A stretch of DNA of 64,000 nt from JALHNI01 sp965229305 (GCA_965229305.1 CBDDIZ010000015.1:21448-85447); one strand, 5' to 3'. Positions 16,649 through 25,679 are shown, counted from the stretch's first letter. Numbers and translations are program-made. The notes: generated by a model not told the origin, from the sequence alone.

Positions 16649-18588
16649 GGACGGAGAATGAGGCGGGTTCGATTGCTGGAGCGCGAACCCGCTTCCAGGT
16701 AGATTTCGGCGGGGCCGGCGTTGACGATGGCGGGCAGTTCGAACTCGATGACATAGAAGCCGACGTAGCCGGGGGCGAGCGTCGCTTTGGTGACCGTAAG
16801 CGGTACGCGGTCGAGGTAGACTTTCACGGGGGCGAGAACGCGGGGGGCGTTATCGAGGGGGGCGGGAACGCCGGTGGGCCAATCGGGGACGACGCGGCCG
16901 AGGCCGGCGGCGAGAATCTGGATGCGCATGCCGGGGCGGGCGGGGGTGGAGGCGTCCAGGAGCAGGCCGGAGTCGGCATCGATGATCATGGGGGTGCCGT
17001 CGCGGTCGACGAAGATGGCCGGGGCGGTGGGTTCGAGCGGCAGGCGTACGTTGAGCCGATCCGCCTGGAGGGCGAGGGCGTCGCCCTGAGCTTCGAAGGG
17101 GACCTGGACCTGAGTTTCGTCGGGGCTGGAGGCGAGGATAGGCACAACGCGATCGCCGGTGCGGGCTTGGCGAACCTGGCTGCCCACGAGGCTGAGGAGA
17201 CTGCCGGGGGCGGCGGAGCGAGCGGCGTAGTCAGCGGAACTGACGAAGCGAGGATCGCCGCGGCGGTGCGGGGCGTTGGTGGCGTAGATGCCGTAACCGT
17301 CCACGGCGACATAGACTTGCGTGTGCGAGCGATTCAACTGGACGTCGAAGACAGGGGCGGCGGGCAGATTGCCGGGCAGCTTTTCCCAGGTGGAAGCGGG
17401 TCCGCGAGCGCGCAGGTCGGTTTTGGTCCAGAAAACGCCATCGGCGGTGGCGACGTAGAGGGCGCCGGAGAGGTCGAAGGTGACGCCGTAGGCACGGCCC
17501 GCGGGCAGATCCGAAGAGAGGTCGTCCCAATTGATGCCGCCGTTAACGGTGCGCCAGACGCGGGAACCGCGATCGGCGGCCACGGTAGCTACGGCGATGG
17601 TGGGTTCGGCAGGGTCCACGGAGAGGGCGGTGATCGGGCCGCCGGAGTTCTGCGGGGCCGGACGCCAACTGACTCCAGCATCGGGGGAGACGAAAAGCCG
17701 GCCGTCGCCGGTGCCGGCATAGTAATAGTCGCCGGCGGCGACCGCGGCGGTGACCGGGGCACGCAACAGGCCGACGAGGCGGGCGCGGAGTTCAGCGGCG
17801 GTGGTGGCAGCTTTGCCGCCGGGACGCCAAGCGATCTTTTCGCCGGGCTGCCAGGTGACGCCGCCGGGGATGCCAACGACTTCGACTTCGAGGCCATTCA
17901 TGCCTTCGGGAAGGCGGTGAATGCGGCGAGCGGCGAAATTCGGAAGATTCTGATTCAGGCCGTCCCAGGTGACGCCGCCGTCGAGCGAGCGCCAAAGGCC
18001 GGTTTCGGTGGCTGCAGTGAGCTCTTCGGAGTCGGTGGGGGATACGGCCAGATCCAGGACGTTCGAACCGAGGATCGAGTGGCCCTGGACGTTGGTGAGA
18101 TTGCGCCAGGTGAGGCCGGCGTCGTCCGAGCGCCAAGCGTCGTTGCCGAAGGCGTAAAGGCGAGCGTTGTTATTGGGAGCTTCGAGGACGCGGGCGCCGA
18201 GTTCGGGTACGCGGCCATCGGTGCGCCAGCGTTTGGCGGGTTCGGCGATGGGGCCGTTGACAGGATTCGGGAGCCATTTGTCGCCGTCCGAGGACAGGAA
18301 GCGGCGACCGTCGCGGGTCTCAATGGAGAGGACTCCGTCGACGTACGAGACATGGATGACAGCGCCGGTGGCGAGAGCGGGCAGGCCGAGGTCAAGGTTG
18401 CTGGAGCCGAGCTTCCGCCAGTCGAGCGAGGGCGCCGGCGCGGGAGCTTGGGCGAGGGCGACCGAGGTGGCGAGAAGTCCGAGGAGACTCAAGGCGAGTC
18501 CGGAGGTCTTTCTCTGCGGTGTCGGAAACCTCAGCAGGTCCGTGGCCGTTGTTAAATATGTGCGAATCCAACGCGTCGGCGTGGGCAT
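16645..18588 (-). CDS. secreted BNR/sortilin-type propeller with Solibacter C-terminal domain (TIGR03437-like)
   Basis: About 647 residues. A signal segment (SGLALSLLGLLATSVALAQA) precedes a repeated propeller with Asp-box-like turns: RSDDAGLTWRNL, RSLDGGVTWDGL, VSPDAGVSWRPA and RTVNGGINWDDL. From about residue 455 the sequence changes to the acidobacterial C-terminal domain found mainly in Solibacter relatives: FVSSADYAARSAAPGSLLSL, the QVQVPFEA strand, AGLGRVVPDWPTG and LAPGYVGFYVIEFELP. It is probably secreted and surface-associated. The start is uncertain: the ATG at 18588 lacks a ribosome site, while a strong one upstream (18643-18638) serves an ATG in another frame. Confidence 0.75.
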   Translation of the reverse strand: MPTPTRWIRTYLTTATDLLRFPTPQRKTSGLALSLLGLLATSVALAQAPAPAPSLDWRKLGSSNLDLGLPALATGAVIHVSYVDGVLSIETRDGRRFLSSDGDKWLPNPVNGPIAEPAKRWRTDGRVPELGARVLEAPNNNARLYAFGNDAWRSDDAGLTWRNLTNVQGHSILGSNVLDLAVSPTDSEELTAATETGLWRSLDGGVTWDGLNQNLPNFAARRIHRLPEGMNGLEVEVVGIPGGVTWQPGEKIAWRPGGKAATTAAELRARLVGLLRAPVTAAVAAGDYYYAGTGDGRLFVSPDAGVSWRPAPQNSGGPITALSVDPAEPTIAVATVAADRGSRVWRTVNGGINWDDLSSDLPAGRAYGVTFDLSGALYVATADGVFWTKTDLRARGPASTWEKLPGNLPAAPVFDVQLNRSHTQVYVAVDGYGIYATNAPHRRGDPRFVSSADYAARSAAPGSLLSLVGSQVRQARTGDRVVPILASSPDETQVQVPFEAQGDALALQADRLNVRLPLEPTAPAIFVDRDGTPMIIDADSGLLLDASTPARPGMRIQILAAGLGRVVPDWPTGVPAPLDNAPRVLAPVKVYLDRVPLTVTKATLAPGYVGFYVIEFELPAIVNAGPAEIYLEAGSRSSNRTRLILRP

Positions 18589-18629
18589 GAAGCAAAACCG
18601 GGTCGAACGGACACAGCTAGCATGTCCAT
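18552..18629 (-). other. possible 25-codon leader ORF overlapping the BNR gene start
   Basis: AGGAGG (18643-18638) lies 8 bases before an ATG at 18629 that opens a 25-codon frame ending in TAA at 18552, overlapping the annotated start of the BNR gene in a different frame. The ATG also overlaps a TATAAT string (18633-18628), so the region could instead be a -10 box. No recognisable peptide. Confidence 0.25.
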
Positions 18630-18784
18630 TATACCTACCTCCTATCGGCCGGAGGCGGCGCAAACTCAAGAGTTTATTCCTAGAACCCGAAATGTACGCC
18701 ATGGCACCTAATCTGCTCTGCAATTTGATGGTAAACTGACGATCTACTGGTCAGATGTGTCACCACAGCACAATTCGGACGACG

Positions 18785-19600
18785 ATGGGTACCGGTAGGG
18801 GTACGGTCGTGGCGGCTTGTTTGCTGCTTTTGGGCTTGACACAGGTGGGTTTCGCCCAATTGTTGCCGAATTTCGGTCCGGCGACGGGGGCATCGGCGGC
18901 CCAAGTGGTTTCGATCACGGGACAAGTCGGTACTTTCAAGGACGGGAATCCGTGGGCGCTGCGCGTGGGCGACTCGGTGGCACCGCGCCAGGAAGTCTCA
19001 AGTGGGCCGGACGGGCACGCCGTCTTCTCTCTGCCCGATGGCAGCACTTTTGAACTTTTCCCGAATTCTCGCGCGACGTTTCGCGCCAGCACCGGTAGTG
19101 TGACCGACTTGCTCGATCTGTGGATCGGGCGGGTGAAGGTACACATTCAGAAGCTGGGCGGCCGGCCGAACCCGAACCGGGTGACGACGCCGACGGCGGT
19201 AATCTCGGTGCGCGGCACGATCTTCGACGTGACGGTGGAAGAAGAAGACGTGACGCTGGTGCTGGTGGAAGAAGGTCAGGTGGCGGTGCAACATGCGCTG
19301 CTGCCGTATGGCGAACCCCGCCTGCTGAACGCCGGTGACTATCTGCGGGTTTACAAGAATGATCCGCTGGTGAAGAATCGCTTCGACAAAGGCGCGGTCG
19401 GCCAGCGCATCTTCAATGCTTTGATGGACATGTTCCTGTATCGGCCCAAGGGCATGCCGGGTCCGACGGGCGGTGGCCCGTCGTCGACGCCGTTGCCTGG
19501 CGGTGGTGGTCCGTCGACCACGCCTCTGCCTGGCGATACGGGCGGTGGCGGTCCGACGCCTCCTCCTCCCGCCCCTCCGCCGCCTCCGCCTGGCTTCTAA
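18785..19600 (+). CDS. exported FecR-domain protein with Pro/Gly-rich tail
   Basis: A 271-residue exported protein. After a signal peptide (VVAACLLLLGLTQVGFAQ) comes a FecR-type beta fold: WALRVGDSVAPRQEVSSGPD, FSLPDGSTFELFPNSRATF, the HIQKLGGRPNPNRVTTPTAV loop, and VRGTIFDVTVEEEDVTLVLV. This is the exported, stand-alone form, not a membrane anti-sigma factor: there is no transmembrane helix or cytoplasmic domain and no sigma gene adjacent. The last 55 residues are Pro/Gly/Thr repeats, likely a flexible linker or wall-spanning tail. The start at 18785 is chosen because it places the signal peptide correctly. Its stop interlocks (CTAA) with the convergent ATPase gene. Confidence 0.82.
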   Translation: MGTGRGTVVAACLLLLGLTQVGFAQLLPNFGPATGASAAQVVSITGQVGTFKDGNPWALRVGDSVAPRQEVSSGPDGHAVFSLPDGSTFELFPNSRATFRASTGSVTDLLDLWIGRVKVHIQKLGGRPNPNRVTTPTAVISVRGTIFDVTVEEEDVTLVLVEEGQVAVQHALLPYGEPRLLNAGDYLRVYKNDPLVKNRFDKGAVGQRIFNALMDMFLYRPKGMPGPTGGGPSSTPLPGGGGPSTTPLPGDTGGGGPTPPPPAPPPPPPGF

Positions 19601-20826
19601 GCCTGCGGCTGCCTGTCGGCAGTTGAGACGCGGTCCTCGCTCCTAAACCAATCCCGAAACCGAAAGCCGTTGATGAGCCGGATCGGCACGTCGTCGACGG
19701 TGCGGACGTTTTGCTGCGTGCCGCAGATGATCCAATGCTCGTCGGCCGCGGTGGGGCCAAGCCAGGGGTGGACTTTGCGGATTTGGCGGCTGGCGGAGGC
19801 GTCGGGGTATTCGGCCCACTTAGCCTCAGCCAGCCGGATCTTCCCATTGTGGGCAATCAGAAAATCGACCTCGGTGCCGTGGGCGTCGCGAAGGAAATAG
19901 ACCTTGGCGGCGGTGGCGCGGACGTTGCGCGCGCGCATCATCTCGCCGAGGACGAAGGTCTCCCAGATGCTGCCGATTTGGTGGGAGCGCAGGACGGCGG
20001 CCGGCGAGTCGTAGCCGAGTAAGAAGCAGAGCAGGCCAGTGTCGCGGAAGTAGAGCTTCGGGGTGCGAATCATGCGCTTGCCGATGTTGGCGAACCAGGG
20101 TTCGAGCAGGGTGACCAGGTGTGAAGCCTCAAGGACGGACATCCATTCGCTGGCGGTGGAAACGGCGATGCCCACGTCGCGGGCGAGCTCGGAAAGGTTC
20201 AGAAGCTGGCCGTTGCGGGCAGCGCAGGAGCGGACGAAGCGCTCGTAGTTGCGCAGTTTGCCGACGTTGATCATCTGGCGGAGGTCGCGTTCGAGGTAGG
20301 TGGCGACGTAGCTGGCGAAGAACGCCTGGGCGTCGAGGTCGGGGGCGCGGTGGAGTTCGGGGTAGCCGCCACGCCAGAGGTAGTTGCCCATCTTGATGTC
20401 GGCGGTGGAGGGGTGGTCCTGGAGTTCGTGAATGGAGAGCGAGTCTAGCTCGAGGACGGCGACGCGGTCGGCGAGACTTTCGCTGACCTGCTCCATCAGG
20501 TTGAACTTTTGAGAGCCGGTGAGGAGAAAGCGGCCCATGGTATGGCGACGGGCATCGATCCGGGCCTTGAAATGGCGGAAGAGGGAGGGAGCGTATTGGA
20601 CCTCGTCGATGATGAGGGGTTCGGGGAGTTGATCGAGGAGTGATTCGGGGTTTTGGGTGGCTTGCTCGGCGGTGGAGGGTAGGTCGAGCGAGATGAAGGA
20701 GGCGTGGGGAAAGGCGGCTTGGAGGAGCGAGGTTTTGCCGGCTTGGCGGGCGCCGGTGAGCACGAGTGCCGGGAATTGGGTGGCGAGGCGACGGAGACTG
20801 TCAGCCATGTGCCTATGAATGAGCAT
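19597..20826 (-). CDS. AAA_14/DUF4143 ATPase
   Basis: A 409-residue P-loop ATPase of the widespread AAA_14 plus DUF4143 family, often present in multiple mobile copies in a genome. Walker A is GARQAGKTS (about 25-33), Walker B LIIDEVQYAPSL, and sensor LLTGSQKF. The C-terminal DUF4143 domain has SEWMSVLEASHLVTLLEPWF, the PKLYFRDTGLLCFLLGY motif and the restriction-like VDFLIAHNGKIRLAEAKW (E-x-K). The role is unproven; links to transcription control or toxin systems have been proposed. Copy A of a 35-bp repeat abuts its start codon (20824-20826) directly upstream, suggesting that its expression signals lie in the repeat. Confidence 0.88.
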   Translation of the reverse strand: MLIHRHMADSLRRLATQFPALVLTGARQAGKTSLLQAAFPHASFISLDLPSTAEQATQNPESLLDQLPEPLIIDEVQYAPSLFRHFKARIDARRHTMGRFLLTGSQKFNLMEQVSESLADRVAVLELDSLSIHELQDHPSTADIKMGNYLWRGGYPELHRAPDLDAQAFFASYVATYLERDLRQMINVGKLRNYERFVRSCAARNGQLLNLSELARDVGIAVSTASEWMSVLEASHLVTLLEPWFANIGKRMIRTPKLYFRDTGLLCFLLGYDSPAAVLRSHQIGSIWETFVLGEMMRARNVRATAAKVYFLRDAHGTEVDFLIAHNGKIRLAEAKWAEYPDASASRQIRKVHPWLGPTAADEHWIICGTQQNVRTVDDVPIRLINGFRFRDWFRSEDRVSTADRQPQA

Positions 20827-20827
20827 G

Positions 20828-21304
20828 TTGGATAACTTTCGATGTTAGCGTAGCATATCCGGGGCTGAATGGGGCGAGTCGGGGAGGCGGAGCGGTGTTT
20901 GCCGAGGACCTTAGCGAGGGCGAGATTAGCCAAAGAAGGTGTTGGACATTGTTTGAAGGAATCGAAGATTATCCGGAGAATTGCCCGGAGGAGTTGGTGG
21001 AGGGTGGTTCGATCTGATCTAGGGGCTGGACTGTTGAAAGAAAGTATGTTGGCGGGTGTTTGATTATGTCGAAGATTAGCCGGTATTTGGCGGCAGATGG
21101 ATGGCTGAGGGCGAGTTTCGCGGAGTTGGGGGACGCAGTAATGGGACTTAATGGCGTGTTGGAGGAGGAGGTTGTTCGGTGAAATTATAGGTGGGTGCGA
21201 GATCCATTGGGGAGAGGAAAGACTCTGGGAGGGCTAAAAATTGTCCTTATCCAACTGAATGGGAATGACTTGGACAACTTTCGATGGAATCGAAGATTAT
21301 CCGG
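20828..21304 (+). repeat. gene-free region with three copies of a 35-bp direct repeat
   Basis: Copies lie at 20828-20862, 20942-20976 and 21270-21304, all starting TTGGA and ending ATCCGG, each exactly 35 bp. Copies A and C share TTGGA-Y-AACTTTCGATG; copies B and C share GGAATCGAAGATTATCCGG. A partial copy (TCGAAGATTAGCCGG) is at 21068-21082. No credible gene is seen in this 480-bp stretch, which is less GC-rich than its surroundings. It may be the remnant of a lost gene of the ATPase family or a regulatory repeat. On the minus strand copy A ends 1 bp before the ATPase ATG, and copy C ends 3 bp before the feoB stop. Confidence 0.6.
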
Positions 21305-21307
21305 GGT

Positions 21308-23191
21308 CTAGCGAAAGAGGTTGGAGATGAGGACATTGGTGGCGAGGGCGCCGAAGTAGGCGAGGAAGGTCATGTAGGCGAACTGGATCATGGGCCAACG
21401 CCACCCGGCGGTTTCGCGACGGACGACAGCGATGGTGGAGGCGCATTGCATGGCAAAGGCAAAGAAGACGAGAAGGGCCCAGGCGCCGCCGAGGGTAAGG
21501 TCCTGATGGACGCGGTCGCGGAGTGCGACGGAGTTCTCGTCGCCTTCGGTGTTGTAGATGGTGGCCAGGGTGCTGACCATCATCTCGCGGGCGCCGAAGA
21601 CGCAGGCGACGATGCCGACGCCGATGCGCCAGTTGAAGCCGAGGGGCTTGAGGACTGGCTCAACGGCATGACCAATCTGGCCGGCGACGCTCTCTTCGAT
21701 GGGGACCGACTTCCCTTCCCGGACGGGAATGTGGGCGAGGAACCAGAAGACGACGGTCATCACGAGGATGACGGTGCCAGCGCGCTTGAGGAAAGCGATG
21801 GCGCGATCGTAAAGGCGGTAGCCGACGGTGCGCCAGGTAGGCCAGCGGTAGGGCGGCATCTCCAGGACAAAGGGTGAGGCTTCGCTCTTGAGGACTGAAG
21901 ACTTCAGGAGCTTGGCGGTGAGAATGGCGGCGACGAAGCTCAGGGCATATAAACCGATGAGGGCGAAGGCGCGGGAGTCGATCGGGCCGAAGACGGGCTG
22001 CTGGGGAATGAACGCTGCGATGACAAGGGCGTAGATGGGGAGCCGGGCGGCGCAGGTCATCAGCGGGGCGATCAGAATGGTGGTGAGGCGATCGCGCTTG
22101 TTTTCAATGGTACGCGTGGCGAGGATGGCGGGGACGGCGCAGGCGTGCGCGGAGAGCAGAGGGATGAAGCTCTTACCTTGGAGGCCGACGCGGGCCATGG
22201 TGCGGTCGGCGATGAGAGCGGCCCGGGCGAGATAGCCGGAGTCCTCGAGAAGGCCGATGAAGAGAAACAAGAGCAGGATTTGCGGAAGGAAGACGACGAC
22301 CGCGCCAACGCCGCCGAGGACGCCTTCAATTAAGAGGGCTCGGAGGGGCGATTCGGGAAGCGCGGCTTCGATCAAACGTCCGGCGGAGTTGATCAGGCTT
22401 TGGATGGCCTCCATGCCGGGCTCCGCCCAGGTGAAAATGCTCTGAAAAACGAAGAGCACGACGGCGAGGAAGATGAGGACACCCCAGACGGGGTGCAGGA
22501 AAACTTTGTCGAGGCGGCGGGTCCAAAGGGGAGGAGCGGGGGCGCGGTAACCGGCGCGCTCGCCCATGCGGGCGGCCCAGCGTCGGCATTGGGGGACGTC
22601 CTGGAGGACGGGCAACTGGACGGGTTTGGGCGGGGCTACGGCGCGCTCCTCGAGGAAGGCGCGAATCTCTTTGACGCCTTCGCCGGTGGTGGCGGTGCTC
22701 AGGACGACGGGGACGCCGAGTTCGGCTCGGAGCTTGTCGAGGTCGACGCTACCACCACGACGCCGGAGGTCGTCGGCCATGTTGAGGACGATCAGGGTGG
22801 GCAGGCCGAGGCTGAGGATGGGAGCGGCGAGGGCCAGGTTGCGCGCCAGGTTCGTGGCGTCGACGATGAGGAGGATGGCGTCGGGGGCGGCGACGCCGGG
22901 CATGACGCCGGTGAGAACGTCGTGGGTGACGCGTTCGTCTTCGGAGACGGGGTTGAGGGCGTAGATGCCGGGCAGGTCGATGAGGGAGACTTCGCGGCCG
23001 TCATCGAAGCGTACGCGGCCGACGTGGCTTTCGACGGTGACGCCGGGATAGTTGCCGACTTTCTGGCGAAGGCCGGTGAGGGAGTTGAAAAGAGTGGATT
23101 TGCCGGCGTTGGGGGAGCCCACGATGGCGACCGTGTAAGGGCCGGCCGAGGAGTTCGGGGCAGCGGGGGCCAACTGCGGAAGGGCGCTCAT
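21308..23191 (-). CDS. feoB: ferrous iron transporter FeoB
   Basis: An inner-membrane Fe(II) uptake protein of about 627 residues. The N-terminal GTPase domain shows G1 GSPNAGKS, the G2 Thr in YPGVTVE, G3 DLPG and G4 VLNMADD. The membrane part contains the duplicated gate regions with Cys-containing motifs, for example SAHACAVPAILATRTI and RLPIYALVIAAF, and FGAREMMVSTLATIYN. The start at M7 of the open frame (23191) is preferred because homology begins at SALPQLAPAAPN or later. The gene is third in a minus-strand set feoA-bfr-feoB, 59 bp after bfr. Uptake (FeoAB) and storage (Bfr) are thus encoded together. Confidence 0.96.
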   Translation of the reverse strand: MSALPQLAPAAPNSSAGPYTVAIVGSPNAGKSTLFNSLTGLRQKVGNYPGVTVESHVGRVRFDDGREVSLIDLPGIYALNPVSEDERVTHDVLTGVMPGVAAPDAILLIVDATNLARNLALAAPILSLGLPTLIVLNMADDLRRRGGSVDLDKLRAELGVPVVLSTATTGEGVKEIRAFLEERAVAPPKPVQLPVLQDVPQCRRWAARMGERAGYRAPAPPLWTRRLDKVFLHPVWGVLIFLAVVLFVFQSIFTWAEPGMEAIQSLINSAGRLIEAALPESPLRALLIEGVLGGVGAVVVFLPQILLLFLFIGLLEDSGYLARAALIADRTMARVGLQGKSFIPLLSAHACAVPAILATRTIENKRDRLTTILIAPLMTCAARLPIYALVIAAFIPQQPVFGPIDSRAFALIGLYALSFVAAILTAKLLKSSVLKSEASPFVLEMPPYRWPTWRTVGYRLYDRAIAFLKRAGTVILVMTVVFWFLAHIPVREGKSVPIEESVAGQIGHAVEPVLKPLGFNWRIGVGIVACVFGAREMMVSTLATIYNTEGDENSVALRDRVHQDLTLGGAWALLVFFAFAMQCASTIAVVRRETAGWRWPMIQFAYMTFLAYFGALATNVLISNLFR

Positions 23192-23250
23192 AACGACAAT
23201 CAACTGCAACTACAGTCTACCGCCGTCAGCGCGCCCGCCGTAACAGATTT

Positions 23251-23727
23251 CTAAGCTTCTGGTTCTACTTGTTGGGCTAAATAGTGTGGATAGCCCATTT
23301 CGGCGATCAAATGCAGCTGAGCTTCCAGGCGGTCGGCGTGTTCCTCTTCGTCCTTGAGGATGAGCTCAAGAAGTTCCCGCGAACCATTGTCATGTTCGGC
23401 GACGGAGGTTGCGATGGCCGCGTTGAGGCGCTTGATGGCTTCGACTTCGAGAGCCAGGTCGTTTTCGAGCTGCTCTTTGACGGTCTGCCCGATTTTCAGC
23501 GGGTACAGTTCCTGCATGTTCGGCGAACCATCCAGGAAAAGCATACGTTCCAAAAGCTTTTCGGCGTGCTTCATCTCGCCGATGGCTTCCATTTTGGTGA
23601 TCTTAGCGAGCTTGCCGTAGCCCCAGTTTTCGCACATTTCGGCGTGCAGGATGTATTGGCTAATGGCGGTGAGCTCCGCCTTCAGCGACTCCTGGAGACA
23701 ATCGATGACTTTCGCGCTGCCCTTCAT
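23251..23727 (-). CDS. bfr: bacterioferritin
   Basis: A 24-mer iron-storage protein of 158 residues, the normal length. All ferroxidase ligands known from the E. coli protein are at the same positions: Glu18, Tyr25, Glu51, His54, Glu94, Glu127 and His130. The haem-ligand Met52 is also kept (GEMKHAEKLLER), so it is a haem-containing Bfr rather than a plain ferritin. It lies between feoA and feoB on the same strand, with 155 bp upstream that could hold its own promoter. The context indicates that imported Fe(II) is oxidised and stored directly. Confidence 0.96.
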   Translation of the reverse strand: MKGSAKVIDCLQESLKAELTAISQYILHAEMCENWGYGKLAKITKMEAIGEMKHAEKLLERMLFLDGSPNMQELYPLKIGQTVKEQLENDLALEVEAIKRLNAAIATSVAEHDNGSRELLELILKDEEEHADRLEAQLHLIAEMGYPHYLAQQVEPEA

Positions 23728-23882
23728 TCCTCATAGCTTAACAGCCAAATGCAAAGGAAGAGGGGTGGAAGTGGGAGGGGGCGAATGAGTTGCACGCGAA
23801 ATGGCGCGAGGGGTCTGGTACTAGGCCATTCCTGCAAATCACTTTCTGCAAAACAAGACTTGACAGGATTTGGCGTGACGGA

Positions 23883-24110
23883 TCAGGCGAGCGGGGAACA
23901 GAAGAGGTGGGAGGCGGTTTCGCGACGGAGGGCGATTTCGGAGCCGTCGACACGATAGACGCGAGGGTCGCCGCCGGGAGCGGCGTTGGCGGCTTCGACG
24001 ACGACGCCGGGGACAAAGCCGAGCTGCATGAGGCGCTGGCTGAAGGCTTCGGGGAGGTCGAGGCGATCGAGGGTGGCGGACTCGCCGGTGCGAAGGGCAG
24101 CAAGCGTCAT
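23883..24110 (-). CDS. feoA: FeoA-domain protein
   Basis: A 75-residue SH3-like cytoplasmic accessory of FeoB. Visible family features are TLAALRTGESATLDRLDL, the FSQRLMQLGFVPGVVVEA turn, and the ending YRVDGSEIALRRETASHLF. The ATG at 24110 is preferred over a codon at 24176 because a TTGACA-N18-GATACT promoter lies at 24149-24120, which would exclude the upstream start and predicts an almost leaderless mRNA. It is the first gene of feoA-bfr-feoB. Confidence 0.88.
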   Translation of the reverse strand: MTLAALRTGESATLDRLDLPEAFSQRLMQLGFVPGVVVEAANAAPGGDPRVYRVDGSEIALRRETASHLFCSPLA

Positions 24111-24119
24111 TACGCTGCG

Positions 24120-24149
24120 AGTATCGGGCAAGGGAGCCGAGTCTGTCAA
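24120..24149 (-). promoter_or_regulatory. feoA promoter, nearly leaderless
   Basis: On the minus strand TTGACA (24149-24144) is separated by 18 bp from GATACT (24125-24120). Transcription would begin about 3-6 bases before the feoA ATG at 24110. No clear Fur box was found around it. Confidence 0.55.
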
Positions 24150-24196
24150 CGGCCTGTTAATTCCTTCACTATTCAATTATTTACTCTTCATGTTCC

Positions 24197-24225
24197 TTGC
24201 CAAACGCGCAAACCCGGGATACATT
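24197..24225 (+). promoter_or_regulatory. possible promoter of the haem-motif secreted protein gene
   Basis: TTGCCA (24197-24202), 17 bp, TACATT (24220-24225), then a GGGGAG ribosome site at 24264-24269, nine bases before the ATG at 24279. The spacing is ideal and the hexamers moderate. Confidence 0.4.
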
Positions 24226-24278
24226 CACCTGCATCGCCCGTGCTTCATCAGGGCCTCTTAACTGGGGAGTGAATATCT

Positions 24279-25634
24279 ATGCGTGTTCTGGAACGAGTGG
24301 TTCCATTGATGCTGGCCGCCGTGTGTCTGCCCGGCGCTTTGCAGGCTTTTTCGACGGGGCCGTTGGCGCAGAGGGCCAACATTGCGGTGGATGGGGGGCT
24401 GGCTTGTACGGCCTGTCACCGCACTGGCGTTACGGTGAACCCGGACGGGTTAGGAAGGGCGACGATCCAAACGTCGCCGTATCGGCCCGGAGTGAAGCAA
24501 TTGATTCGCGTTCGTCTGACGCATCCGACGGCGCAACGGTGGGGGTTTGAGCTGGCCTCGCGGCTGGTGAGCGATGAGACGAAGCAGGCGGGGTCGTTCA
24601 CACCGGTCGATAATTCGATTCGCGTGACGTGTGCGCCGGCGAGTACGCCGGCCCCTTGCGGGACGCAGGCCGAGTTTGCAACGCATGTGGCGGCGTCGAC
24701 GTTCGCCGGCCAATCGGACGGCGCGGAGTGGACGATTGAGTGGACGCCGCCTTCCACCGATGTCGGAGAAGTGATCTTCTACGTGGTGGGCAACGCGGCC
24801 AATAACAACGGGCTGAACACGGGCGATTACATCTATGCGTCGACCCTCAAGGTAAGTGCGGATGGCACTTGTACGACGAGCGGCAAGCCGACGGTGAGGG
24901 CGGTGGCGGACGCGGCCAGCGGCCGAGCGAATACATTCGCGATGAACGGCATCTTCACGATTGCGGGGTCGGCGTTCAATTCGGCGACAGGCGTTCGCGA
25001 GGCCAGTTCGCTGGATTTCGTGAACGGACGGTACGCGACGACCTTGGGTTGTATTGCTGTGGAGGTGGGCGGTCAACGGGCGCCGGTTCTCTACGTGAAC
25101 GGTACGCAGATCAACGCACAGTTGCCGACAACGACCGGGCCAGGCAGTACGACGGTAACGGTGATCCGGAATCCGGGCACGGCGAGCGAAAGCAAGAGCG
25201 ACCCGCTGCCGATTACAGTATTGGGGAATGCGCCGGCGTTCTTCACGTTTAACGGCACGGCGATCGCGGCGCGGCAGGCGAACTTCTCGATTGCGGCCGA
25301 TCCGACGGTGGTGCCGGGGGCGACTCCGGTGAAGCCGGGCGACGTCGTGTTGCTGTATGCGACCGGCCTGGGGCCAACGAACCCGGTGTGGCAGGCGGGC
25401 GAGGTGCCGACGACGGTGGCGCCGACCCGCGACGCGGTGACGGTGACGGTGGGTGGGACGACGCTGGCGGCGGCCGATGTGCTTTACGCGGGCGTGTCGC
25501 CGGGGTCGATTTCCGGTCTGTATCAGATCAATGTGCGCGTTCCGGCCAGTACCGCGGATGGCAATGTGCCGGTGGTGCTGCGGATCGGCGGGCAAGCGAC
25601 GCAGGCGAACGCGACGATCGCGGTAAAACGCTAG
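24279..25634 (+). CDS. secreted protein: CxxCH haem motif, choice-of-anchor-like domain, Solibacter C-terminal domain
   Basis: A 451-residue exported protein. After the signal (VPLMLAAVCLPGALQA) a single CTACH motif (Cys43, Cys46, His47) suggests covalent c-type haem. Residues about 60-190 resemble reeler/choice-of-anchor V domains (WGFELASRLVSDE, then ADGAEWTIEWTPPS-like strands and VIFYVVGNAANNN). The C-terminal part (about 215-450) is the TIGR03437-like domain: VEVGGQRAPVLYVNGTQINA, VVLLYATGLGPTNP and SGLYQINVRVP. It precedes a SoxC-like gene by 45 bp in the same direction. Together they may form a periplasmic or surface electron-transfer unit, which is inference. Confidence 0.75.
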   Translation: MRVLERVVPLMLAAVCLPGALQAFSTGPLAQRANIAVDGGLACTACHRTGVTVNPDGLGRATIQTSPYRPGVKQLIRVRLTHPTAQRWGFELASRLVSDETKQAGSFTPVDNSIRVTCAPASTPAPCGTQAEFATHVAASTFAGQSDGAEWTIEWTPPSTDVGEVIFYVVGNAANNNGLNTGDYIYASTLKVSADGTCTTSGKPTVRAVADAASGRANTFAMNGIFTIAGSAFNSATGVREASSLDFVNGRYATTLGCIAVEVGGQRAPVLYVNGTQINAQLPTTTGPGSTTVTVIRNPGTASESKSDPLPITVLGNAPAFFTFNGTAIAARQANFSIAADPTVVPGATPVKPGDVVLLYATGLGPTNPVWQAGEVPTTVAPTRDAVTVTVGGTTLAAADVLYAGVSPGSISGLYQINVRVPASTADGNVPVVLRIGGQATQANATIAVKR

Positions 25635-25679
25635 AAAAACGGGGCACGTAACGCGGGGAGCCGTGTTACGTTTGTTCCC

